Source: JBGTFE01 sp049799955 (GTDB taxonomy: Bacteria; Acidobacteriota; Blastocatellia; Pyrinomonadales; Pyrinomonadaceae). From it: DNA of 64,000 bases. Location of the stretch: the NCBI GenBank assembly GCA_049799955.1, contig JBARIW010000098.1, positions 1-64,000 on the forward strand, in the 5' to 3' direction. Below, one piece after another: positions 8,931 through 16,079 of the stretch. The notes below the pieces were generated by a model. That model was given only the letters and a program-made list of their open reading frames with translations, was not told where the DNA came from and searched no databases. The translations under genes and the position numbers were made by a program. Within the stretch, counting starts at the first letter, position 1. Each line of letters opens with the position of its first letter.

Positions 8931-10439
8931 ATGAAAAAAACTCTCTTATTTTTAATCTCATCTCTTACAATATTTTTGTTTATCTCGCCTTCTTACGCGG
9001 AGCATCAAAGATTAGGAATTTCTCCGCAACCGACGATATATCTTACTGCCGAAAAATCATCGGTCGAAGTAGAAGCCTTTTGTCTCGACAGACATAAAAT
9101 AATAGATGGTGAGTACATTTATAATTATGTGCTTACTTCTGATAGTAAAACAATAGTTATTGCCGGGGAAAGAAGATTGTCTCTCCAACAGGCTATAGAC
9201 GAGCAAATAATTAGAATATTAGGTCGCTCCGGAAGGGGAAAGGTTTTCGGCTCACGAATCGGGTTGGTGTTTTTCGGGTTGAAGGACTTTCCTATAACTA
9301 TAGAGATACAAGATTCACTGGCAATGGGAGAATCTGCCGGTAAATTTAACAATTCGTCCATTTTGGAAATACTTAAGAAACCTAAACCGAATCTTGAAAG
9401 CGGAAGTGAAGTAAAACAAGATGAGATTTGGGAAGCGGATATTGACAGGTCTAGACTAGAATCTCTCGGATATAATTCTGTTGAAGAATTTCAGAAAGAA
9501 AAGAATTTATCTCAAACCGGCATATTCGACAGCTTAACAAAAACGACGCTCAAAGAAGAAGAGGCTGCGCTTGTAGAGAGATTTGAAGCCGTCGGACTTG
9601 ATTCCCCCCGCAACGATACAAAAGTAAAGTCAGTTTCGGACAATATTAGAAAATTCCAAAAGCAGACTCTCAACGAAAAAATCCAAGCCGGCATTTTTAG
9701 TTCCGATGTTCGCACCCGCTTTGAAAAATATGTAGAAGACGACTTTCCGATAACTAAGGAAGTTAAAAAATATACAAGCACTTTAGATAACACTTTGGTG
9801 TTAATAATAAAATCGGAAACAGGACAGGAAAATCTATATAAAGTTTATTCTCAATTCAGAAAGGAATTTGAAGCAAATAAAGTTTCGGAAATAAACAATT
9901 TCTTTTCCGGAATATACCCGCGTTTTGAAAATGTTTATTTAATTTTAGATTTTCCTTCACAAGCTAAAGCAGATGCTTTTAAGTCCTCCGTTGAAATTGC
10001 CCGAATCAAATCGAGAGCAATTTTTTTTGAAGGAAAATCCGAAGCGAGAGATGTTCTTTTTTCAGATAAGACGATTTTTGAAATAGAGACTGTGACGAAG
10101 CCGGTTCGTAAGAATAAAAATTATTTCACAAATACCGATTTAGAAGCTACAAGGTCAAACGAAATAAATAAAAGCTGGATAATCACGACTGTTTCTAAAG
10201 TTAAAATCAAGGCTATTTCTAAACTTAAAACAACTGTCGTGAAGTTTACCGATGCTTTTAAGGCTTTAATAGAACGAAAGGAAAAACGGAGTTTGGCAAA
10301 TATAGTTAATGAAGCCCGGAAAATCGATTCGAAAAATAAAACAAAAATGGAAATTAGAATTAACTATATTGATGAATTCGGAGAAATACATATAGTAAAA
10401 ATATTCTTTGGGAAAGTGGTCGAAGTAGAGGCTGATTAA
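8931..10439 (+). CDS. Secreted protein with peptidoglycan-binding-like repeats
   Basis: 502 residues with a clear signal peptide (about 1-23, ending SYA). Two regions resemble degenerate PG_binding_1 modules: LESLGYNSVEEFQKEKNL followed by TGIFDSLT (about 167-200), and a second around 205-250 with AGIFSSDVRTRF. The rest is charged and unassigned. It begins a compact cassette with the next two genes (1 nt, then 4 nt gaps). The long palindrome upstream may control it. AT-rich. Binding to cell wall is inference. Confidence 0.55.
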   Translation: MKKTLLFLISSLTIFLFISPSYAEHQRLGISPQPTIYLTAEKSSVEVEAFCLDRHKIIDGEYIYNYVLTSDSKTIVIAGERRLSLQQAIDEQIIRILGRSGRGKVFGSRIGLVFFGLKDFPITIEIQDSLAMGESAGKFNNSSILEILKKPKPNLESGSEVKQDEIWEADIDRSRLESLGYNSVEEFQKEKNLSQTGIFDSLTKTTLKEEEAALVERFEAVGLDSPRNDTKVKSVSDNIRKFQKQTLNEKIQAGIFSSDVRTRFEKYVEDDFPITKEVKKYTSTLDNTLVLIIKSETGQENLYKVYSQFRKEFEANKVSEINNFFSGIYPRFENVYLILDFPSQAKADAFKSSVEIARIKSRAIFFEGKSEARDVLFSDKTIFEIETVTKPVRKNKNYFTNTDLEATRSNEINKSWIITTVSKVKIKAISKLKTTVVKFTDAFKALIERKEKRSLANIVNEARKIDSKNKTKMEIRINYIDEFGEIHIVKIFFGKVVEVEAD

Positions 10440-10440
10440 G

Positions 10441-11031
10441 ATGGTGTCTGTTTCTAACCACACATTGAAACCGTCAGACTGTGTTTTAGTTTGTGGCATC
10501 CCAATATGCGAAGAAGATTTTTGGGATGCTAAGGATGATGGACTTGAACGAGATTTTGCAATTAATTGTTGTCCGGTTTGGGATAAATATTATGTCGAGG
10601 CAATATGTTATCTCGAAAAAATCGAGCCTTACCTTAAAAAATTAGGAGTAAGGATAATTCACAGGTTAAAGCTTTCAGATTTTAGAAATCTTTTCGATGA
10701 TAACTTAAACAAGGTTATCATTCTGTTTTCTCACTGGAAGGATGATTCGGTTGAATTTTTTGACGGAATGGCGACTTCCGATGCCGTAGTAAATGAAGTG
10801 CCTGAGAATTTTGAAGGGATAATTGATTTGTGTGTCTGCCATCCAACAAATTTAGTGATTAAACTTCGTAATCATCTGCCACCCTCATCCTTAATAAGAT
10901 TCATCGATAAAAAAACTACGCCTTACAAATGGTTATATTTTTACTGGGCGGTTTTTACCATTTTGCACGATTCCGAAGTTTCATACCTGGAAGCACTGGA
11001 ACAAAGTGTAAAGGCATTTGCGGAGATATAA
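10441..11031 (+). CDS. Small caspase/CHAT-like protein (putative cysteine protease)
   Basis: 196 residues, starting one base after the preceding stop. The layout fits a minimal caspase-fold domain: a first strand CVLVCGIP (14-21), a strand ending in a candidate catalytic His (ILFSHW, His98), and about 35 residues later a strand ending IIDLCVC with candidate nucleophile Cys133. CHAT proteases have the same His-then-Cys order at strand ends. No signal peptide is seen. Partners would be the secreted protein upstream and the two-helix membrane protein downstream. Assignment is by motif layout only, and Cys131 is an alternative nucleophile. Confidence 0.45.
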   Translation: MVSVSNHTLKPSDCVLVCGIPICEEDFWDAKDDGLERDFAINCCPVWDKYYVEAICYLEKIEPYLKKLGVRIIHRLKLSDFRNLFDDNLNKVIILFSHWKDDSVEFFDGMATSDAVVNEVPENFEGIIDLCVCHPTNLVIKLRNHLPPSSLIRFIDKKTTPYKWLYFYWAVFTILHDSEVSYLEALEQSVKAFAEI

Positions 11032-11035
11032 TAAT

Positions 11036-11458
11036 ATGAAATCCAGACTAACTTCTATTCTAGAGGAAACATTAAAAAAAACAGGCGGTCTCAAACCAGC
11101 TACCCTTGGGGAAACCGGAATACTTTCTGTCAGTAAAGAAGACAAAAAGCAATTACTTTTACATTTGAAAGAGGAATCCAAATCTATAAATAAGATAATA
11201 GTTGCAATAGTCGCAGCGCATTTTCTTATATTTGCACTTGCCGTTCTTTTAGTTTTGTATTTTCGGGATTCGCCTTATGTAATTATTCCATCGCTAGGCG
11301 TGCTTGTTCCGGTTCTCATAGCAATTCTAACCAGCTTGATGAATGTTTTGAAGACAAAAAACAAAATGGATTTAATGCGAACAATTTTGCCTAATCTTCC
11401 GCCAGAGGAAGTAATGATAGTCATTCAAAGTATTTATTTTGAGGAAAAGAAACGATAA
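11036..11458 (+). CDS. Small membrane protein with two TM helices
   Basis: 140 residues from the ATG at 11036, which has a GGAG about ten bases upstream inside the previous gene; a further-upstream TTG is less likely. Two membrane helices lie near residues 51-72 and 78-100, with about 50 soluble N-terminal and 40 C-terminal residues. Third gene of the cassette beginning at 8931. No family recognised. Confidence 0.6.
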   Translation: MKSRLTSILEETLKKTGGLKPATLGETGILSVSKEDKKQLLLHLKEESKSINKIIVAIVAAHFLIFALAVLLVLYFRDSPYVIIPSLGVLVPVLIAILTSLMNVLKTKNKMDLMRTILPNLPPEEVMIVIQSIYFEEKKR

Positions 11459-11637
11459 CTCTCGGATTTGGACTTGCCGCTATAACAACTCTTGAAAATC
11501 CTGATAGCAAAGACACGAGAAATAATGAATTGGGCAGCAAGTACGTGAGAGGGTTAAAAATTGGAGAGTCAGAAAATGGTCGCGGCGATTTTAATGCTCG
11601 CAACTTTGTTGTTTGCGGTTTTGACCATCTGGGATGA
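11443..11637 (+). pseudogene. Possible gene remnant
   Basis: An open stretch of about 64 codons after a TGA at 11440-11442, lacking a start codon and ending at TGA 11635-11637. The translation looks protein-like (LGFGLAAITTLENPD). It may be the 3' end of a deleted gene fused behind the cassette. Confidence 0.25.
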
Positions 11638-11686
11638 ATTTTTGGCTAAGTCAACAGATTCATCGCTAACGACTCTGGAAAATATT

Positions 11687-11968
11687 TCACGAATTGCCTG
11701 AAGGATTCCTTGATTGATTATATTCAATTAATAATTTTAGAGTTATTAAAAACAAGTGAATACAAACAAAGCATACTGCCGTTATAGTTCCATTATTGGA
11801 TAAAGAATAACCAATACAAACATAAAGCAATGGATAAAGTGAATTTAAAAGATTTTTATTTTCGTTTGGAACGAAACCATTTTTGGCAGGTGCTTGGCTG
11901 TTTTCATTATCATAAGTAATCAATTTATTATTTAATGTTGACTCTTTTGGTTTTTGATAAATTTTCAT
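11687..11968 (-). CDS. Small hypothetical membrane-associated protein
   Basis: 93 residues. A GAGG ribosome site sits eight bases before the ATG (minus strand), the main support. The C-terminal half has one or two hydrophobic segments (about 44-80). No family recognised. It is divergent from the sigma-factor gene, and the palindrome at 12013-12091 lies between them. Confidence 0.4.
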   Translation of the reverse strand: MKIYQKPKESTLNNKLITYDNENSQAPAKNGFVPNENKNLLNSLYPLLYVCIGYSLSNNGTITAVCFVCIHLFLITLKLLIEYNQSRNPSGNS

Positions 11969-12012
11969 TTAAGTAACCTCGCCCTCTAACTATTGAGGCT
12001 TAAAATTTGCTC

Positions 12013-12091
12013 AATTATAAAGAGTCGGTTGCAAAAAAATTGAACCAAAATTTTTTTGGTTCAATTTCCATTCTGTAGACTCTTTATAATT
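12013..12091. promoter_or_regulatory. Nested inverted repeats upstream of the sigma-factor gene
   Basis: Outer arms AATTATAAAGAGTC (12013-12026) and its complement (12078-12091), and inner arms AAATTGAACCAAAA (12037-12050) and its complement (12054-12067). Both pairs are perfect. The block ends 37 nt before the ATG of the sigma factor and lies between divergent genes, so it is a candidate autoregulatory site or leader hairpin. Confidence 0.6.
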
Positions 12092-12128
12092 ATTAGTTCT
12101 ATTAGGATATAGGAGAGTAAATTAGATT

Positions 12129-12758
12129 ATGGAGAATTTATTAATTGTTTACGACTTTAATCTTGTATTTCAACATTTTATTCAATCCCGCGAGATGCAA
12201 TCTTATATTAACTTTTGTAATCGCTTTTATGAAAAACAAGAAAGTCCTTTAATTCTGCATTTAATTTCACGTCAAGAACTACCAAAAATCAATGAGCATG
12301 TAAAAAATGCTTATTTCAATGCCTATCAAATATTACAAGAGCCTTTTGAATCAATGGAGGTTGTTTTTGAAGTACTTTATCGAATTGAAAAAAGTCCTTA
12401 TGAACCAAGAAATTTTGCCGCTTATTTAATGGTGTCCGTTAGGAATGAAGCTAGAAAGCGAAGTATTCGAGCAAAAAAATATAATCACATCTCAACAGAT
12501 GATTTTCAGGGAATGATAAATCTTATTACTTTTGAAAATCCTGAAAGAAAATTTTTGAGTGATGAAATATCTTCGATGGTAAACCAAATAGTGAATGAGC
12601 TAATCCCTGAATTACGAGAAATTGTAGAACTTCATTACTTTGAAGATTTAAGTGTGAAAGAAATCGCAAATTTACGAGGCATTACAGTACCGTCTGTTAA
12701 TTATAGGATAAGAAAAGCCTCACAAATAATGAGACCGAAATTTATTGAATTACTTTAA
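12129..12758 (+). CDS. ECF-like sigma-70 family factor
   Basis: 209 residues. The C-terminus is a region-4 helix-turn-helix: LPELREIVELHYFEDLS-type spacing is seen at about 157-175, followed by VKEIANLRGITVPSVNYRI (about 176-194). The central part (YLMVSVRNEARKRS) fits the end of region 2. A clear AGGAGAG precedes the ATG. No anti-sigma gene is adjacent. Very AT-rich. It could regulate itself or the neighbouring cassette through the palindromic region upstream. Confidence 0.65.
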   Translation: MENLLIVYDFNLVFQHFIQSREMQSYINFCNRFYEKQESPLILHLISRQELPKINEHVKNAYFNAYQILQEPFESMEVVFEVLYRIEKSPYEPRNFAAYLMVSVRNEARKRSIRAKKYNHISTDDFQGMINLITFENPERKFLSDEISSMVNQIVNELIPELREIVELHYFEDLSVKEIANLRGITVPSVNYRIRKASQIMRPKFIELL

Positions 12759-12942
12759 GCAATAAATCTTAAGAAAATCAAAGGGGCAAAAAACAAGGTT
12801 CTTGGACACAAATAAACCTGTTGGCATTGAAAATGTAGAAGTAGACGAAACCTTGAGAAAAGAAATTTAATTAACCTTAGAAGTACACATTTAGAATGCA
12901 CATATTTGAAAATTCGCAACTCTGCAAACTGAGAGTTTAATT

Positions 12943-13244
12943 TGCACTAAAGGACACCAGATGCTTAATTTTCGCACTTTGGGACAACGGATGGTTAAGG
13001 CTTTGCACCAAAAGTGTGAAGCCTCTGAATAATCGTCGGCATAAGTTCGATAAAGTGAATAATGTTCACAATTCAGATTGAAAACCACCCTAAAACCGAA
13101 CATTATTCATTGCTCAAAGACTTTTGGTGCAAAGCCGATGGTTAAATAATCGAAAAAGTGTAAAATTAAAATCCGCGCAAATCCTTTATTTTTCGTTCGC
13201 TCTCGGACAAAGGATGGTTTATTGCGCGGACAATGGATGATTAA
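12943..13244. repeat. Cluster of degenerate GGACA-n2-GGATG-n-TTAA repeats
   Basis: At least five copies in the same orientation begin near 12952, 12982, 13132 (partial), 13205 and 13228. The first is a near-identical 37-bp copy of 4278-4317. Multiple short repeats at element ends are known for IS21-type transposons; whether this is such an end is inference. The block runs into the 3' end of the recombinase gene. Confidence 0.5.
12999..13135. repeat. Long imperfect inverted repeat
   Basis: GGCTTTGCACCAAAAGT (12999-13015) is repeated inverted at 13119-13135, and GAATAATGTTC is mirrored by GAACATTATTC inside it. GGATGGTTAA-type sequence flanks both ends in direct orientation. It may be a MITE-like remnant. 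The surrounding 12759-13218 contains no gene. Confidence 0.6.
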
Positions 13245-13737
13245 AGTGACAATCTGTGAAACTAGAAGCATGAGTTGTCCGCTTTGGCAATCTTATGCTT
13301 CCAATAACTTTCGGCAAACTTATACTTCCCATTCTGCCTCTGCTTCGGGCGGATGCGAGTCCAGCATTTGTTCTTTCACGAATCAATTCTCTTTCAAATT
13401 CCGCCGGCGCGCCGAAAATATGAAAAATTAATTTGCCGCCTGAAGTTGTCGTATCAATACTTTCCTGCAATGAAACGAAACCGACTTTCTTTTCGTGAAG
13501 TTTATTAATCGTTTCGATTAAATGTTTGAGACTTCTGCCTAACCTATCCAGTTTCCAGACGACGAGTGAATCTCCTTTCCGGCAAAACTCAATTGCGTCA
13601 AGCAATCCTTTGCGGTCATCTTTAGAGCCGCTTGCTTGGTCGGTGAAGATTTTCTCGCAGCCGGATTTTTCCAGAGCATCGGTTTGCAGCTCCAGATTCT
13701 GGTCAATGGTGGAAATTCCTGCGTATCCGATTTTCAT
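13219..13737 (-). pseudogene. Serine recombinase/resolvase, decayed
   Basis: 172 residues. The catalytic domain is recognisable: Ser in YAGIST, VVWKLDRLGRSLKHL, and the FERELIRERT helix. Two defects are visible. The normally invariant Arg of GYARVST is Gly here. And after ARSRGRMG the usual GRPKK helix-turn-helix DNA-binding end is replaced by a short duplicated, unrelated tail that runs into the repeat cluster. In resolvases that Arg contributes to catalysis, so the protein is probably inactive. It is likely a relic of the mobile element that shaped this region. Confidence 0.8.
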
Positions 13738-14152
13738 TGTTTTTGAATTTTCGGGACAAGTTTTGGAACTATTTTGCGGATAAATTTGCTATGTTTATGA
13801 AGTTTAATGCAGGAGTGCCGAAAACGTGCGTTTTTGACATTCGTTATTCACCTGGCTTTTAGTCTTGAAATTAGCAGATACGCCGCGAACAAATCCAGGA
13901 TAGCCGGACAGAGACATTACAAGAGAACGAAGAGAAAACTGGCTTTTCAATACATTTAGAGATAGAATAGGAACGTTTTTACCGTCAAATCAGACTAAGA
14001 CGATTTACCAATAGCCCGGCAGTCATTTAGCGGATGCGTTAGGCTATTAAATTACTTTTTTTTCAAAAGTAATTGTTTTTCGATTTTCTTCTTATAACTG
14101 ACCCAAAATAATAGATCATTAAAATATAGAAACCTGTTTTTATAATCGACGA
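13738..14152. other. Intergenic region
   Basis: About 415 bases between divergent genes. A short hairpin (ATTACTTTT and AAAAGTAAT, about 14053-14075) is visible. No gene is supported. Confidence 0.4.
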
Positions 14153-14788
14153 ATGATTCTCCAAACTAAAAAACAGCTTAAGAAGGATTGGTCTCTGACT
14201 GCCGAAGCCTTTGCAGATTTATTAGCGAGTTTTGATGATGACCGGGAAAAAGCGTCTTTAATATATGAAGATATTAGAAAAAGGCTGATGCGCCAGTTCA
14301 AAGTCAATCAATCTTTAATCGCCGAAGAACAAGCCGACGAAGTTTTTAATCGAATCGCCAGAAAGATTTCCCAGGAAAATTTCATTCTTGACAGAGAAAA
14401 TCCGTATCCGTATTTTCATCAAACCGCCAGATATGTTCTGCTTGAATATCAGAGACAAAATCGCCGCAGGATTCTCGGTTTTGATGACTTGAACGCTTCT
14501 GACGAGCCTGCCTATAATCCGGTTGAAGCGTTTGAAAAAGCGCATGAAAAACTGAAAACCGAACTCGGATTAAATGCTTTGAGGCAATGCCGTAAAAGTC
14601 TTAAATCACAAGAACTTGAAGTATTGGATAATTATAATTCGGCAGCCGGCAAGGATAAAAAATATCTGCATCAGCAGCTTGCCGCCGGTTTGGGCAAATC
14701 GCAGAACGCCTTGAAAATTTCCATCAACCGCACCAGAAAAAAACTAGTCGAATGCGCGAAAAAGAAACTGGCGATTATCTTGAATTGA
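14153..14788 (+). CDS. Sigma-70-family (ECF-like) protein
   Basis: 211 residues. Residues about 40-110 resemble region 2 (VFNRIARKISQEN, then YFHQTARYVLLEYQRQNRRR). The C-terminal 60 residues resemble a region-4 helix-turn-helix, including LGKSQNALKISINRTRKKL. It is followed at 70 bases by a single-TM protein with anti-sigma layout. Such pairs often precede CHAT or metalloprotease genes in Acidobacteriota (my recollection). Targets unknown. Confidence 0.6.
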   Translation: MILQTKKQLKKDWSLTAEAFADLLASFDDDREKASLIYEDIRKRLMRQFKVNQSLIAEEQADEVFNRIARKISQENFILDRENPYPYFHQTARYVLLEYQRQNRRRILGFDDLNASDEPAYNPVEAFEKAHEKLKTELGLNALRQCRKSLKSQELEVLDNYNSAAGKDKKYLHQQLAAGLGKSQNALKISINRTRKKLVECAKKKLAIILN

Positions 14789-14844
14789 AAAAAAATGTGA
14801 AACTTTTTCCGAAAATTATCAATTAATAATTAGGGGTACTCTCT

Positions 14845-14862
14845 ATGCAAATTTTTAAATGA
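14845..14862 (+). other. Five-codon mini-ORF coupled to the next gene
   Basis: AGGGG (14832-14836) is followed by ATG and five codons; its TGA overlaps the ATG of the next gene (ATGA at 14859-14862). The real gene has no good ribosome site of its own, so it may be translated by termination-reinitiation. Confidence 0.45.
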
Positions 14863-15857
14863 ACGGGTTAAATGAAAAAGAACAAAGAATGCGGGATTAC
14901 TGGCTTGGAATTCTAAGCAGCAATCAGACCGACGTTTTTGAAACAGATTGGTTCGGCAATGATGAAGATGCGGAATTACTGGAAATTGCCAGAGCCGATT
15001 TGATTGATGATTATCTGTCTGAAAATTTAACTGAAACTGAATACTCTCAGTTTGAAAATAATTTTTTGCTCAATAATTTAGAAGATGTGGTTTTAGCAAA
15101 ATCTTCCCTGCAAATAAGCAGGGAAAAACTCGCTGATTTGGGGAAGCAAACTTTTTTTGAAAGTTTTTTTGGTAATGTCCGAAACTTTATCAATATTCCG
15201 CAGGTTGCCGTTGCCGTTTTATTGTTGGTTTGCTTCGGTTTGTGGTTCAGGTTTTATTACAATGATGCTTCTCAAGAGATAGCTCATCGTACCGAGCCGG
15301 TTGCCAATTTGGAAAATAGTATCGGCACGGATTCTGACAATAGGACGAATTCTGATGCTGACGACGCAAATTACAACAAGAAAGACGCTGCCGAAACGGA
15401 AGTCAAAAACGTAAATACCAAAACAAATAAAGAATCCGATGAAGCGCAAAATTCCGGTGTAAATCGAAATTCGAATAATACTAAAAAGCAATCAAATGAA
15501 AGCGCGGCGGTCGTAAACCGGCAAATAGTATTTTTGACGGTTTTTCGCGGCAGCGTGAAAACCATAAATCTTACCGGGAATAAGGAAATTGTCACGCTGA
15601 AATTAACTATGCCCGGCATTGATAAAGCGTATAAAAATTATCAATTAAAAATTTATGACGCGGGTAATAATTTGGTTGTCAAACAAGATTTAGGCAATAA
15701 ATTATCATTAAAAAAGAGCGGAGCAATCCTGACGATGCCGCCTTTAAAAGGCTCGTTGTTTAAGAAAAACAATACATATAAAACTTATTTGGTCGGCATT
15801 GATGAAAATAATGCCGAAAATGAATTAATCAATTATGACAGCTTCAGGGTTGAATAG
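14859..15857 (+). CDS. Anti-sigma-like single-pass membrane protein
   Basis: 332 residues. The N-terminal cytoplasmic part has the acidic ADLIDDYLSENLTETEYSQF (about 50-69) typical of anti-sigma regulators paired with ECF factors in this phylum. A TM helix lies near 113-131. Then comes an Asn/Asp/Thr-rich linker (about 140-215) and a periplasmic beta domain (about 220-332). No zinc-binding HxxxCxxC is present. It probably restrains the preceding sigma factor and may sense envelope signals through the beta domain; this is inferred from order and topology. Confidence 0.6.
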   Translation: MNGLNEKEQRMRDYWLGILSSNQTDVFETDWFGNDEDAELLEIARADLIDDYLSENLTETEYSQFENNFLLNNLEDVVLAKSSLQISREKLADLGKQTFFESFFGNVRNFINIPQVAVAVLLLVCFGLWFRFYYNDASQEIAHRTEPVANLENSIGTDSDNRTNSDADDANYNKKDAAETEVKNVNTKTNKESDEAQNSGVNRNSNNTKKQSNESAAVVNRQIVFLTVFRGSVKTINLTGNKEIVTLKLTMPGIDKAYKNYQLKIYDAGNNLVVKQDLGNKLSLKKSGAILTMPPLKGSLFKKNNTYKTYLVGIDENNAENELINYDSFRVE

Positions 15858-15897
15858 ATAATTTCAACAGAAGCGAGTTTAGCTAAAAATATAAACG

Positions 15898-15931
15898 ACG
15901 GAGTAATTTTTTTACTCCGTTATTTTTTTTT
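15898..15931 (+). terminator. Intrinsic terminator
   Basis: ACGGAGTAA, a T5 loop, TTACTCCGT, then an almost pure T tract. Ends the sigma/anti-sigma operon. Confidence 0.85.
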
Positions 15932-15983
15932 GAAACTTTTTTAATTAATTGTCAATTATTAATAGTCGGGAAAATTTTTATGT

Positions 15984-16035
15984 CTTTGCTTAATTCAAAA
16001 GATAAAACCAATTTTATCTTTTGAATTAAGCAAAG
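15984..16035 (+). promoter_or_regulatory. Perfect 24-bp stem-loop in the leader of the protease gene
   Basis: Arms CTTTGCTTAATTCAAAAGAT... (15984-16007) and the exact complement (16012-16035) with a CCAA loop. It ends 44 nt before the ATG of the M4 protease. It could protect the mRNA 5' end or regulate translation. Confidence 0.7.
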
Positions 16036-16079
16036 CACCGGCAAAATCAAAATAAAGAAGATAAAAAAGGAGATAAAAA

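Noticed and set aside
12999..13135. Inverted repeat as an integron attC site
   Set aside because: No GTTRRRY/RYYYAAC core sites and no integrase of the tyrosine type nearby.
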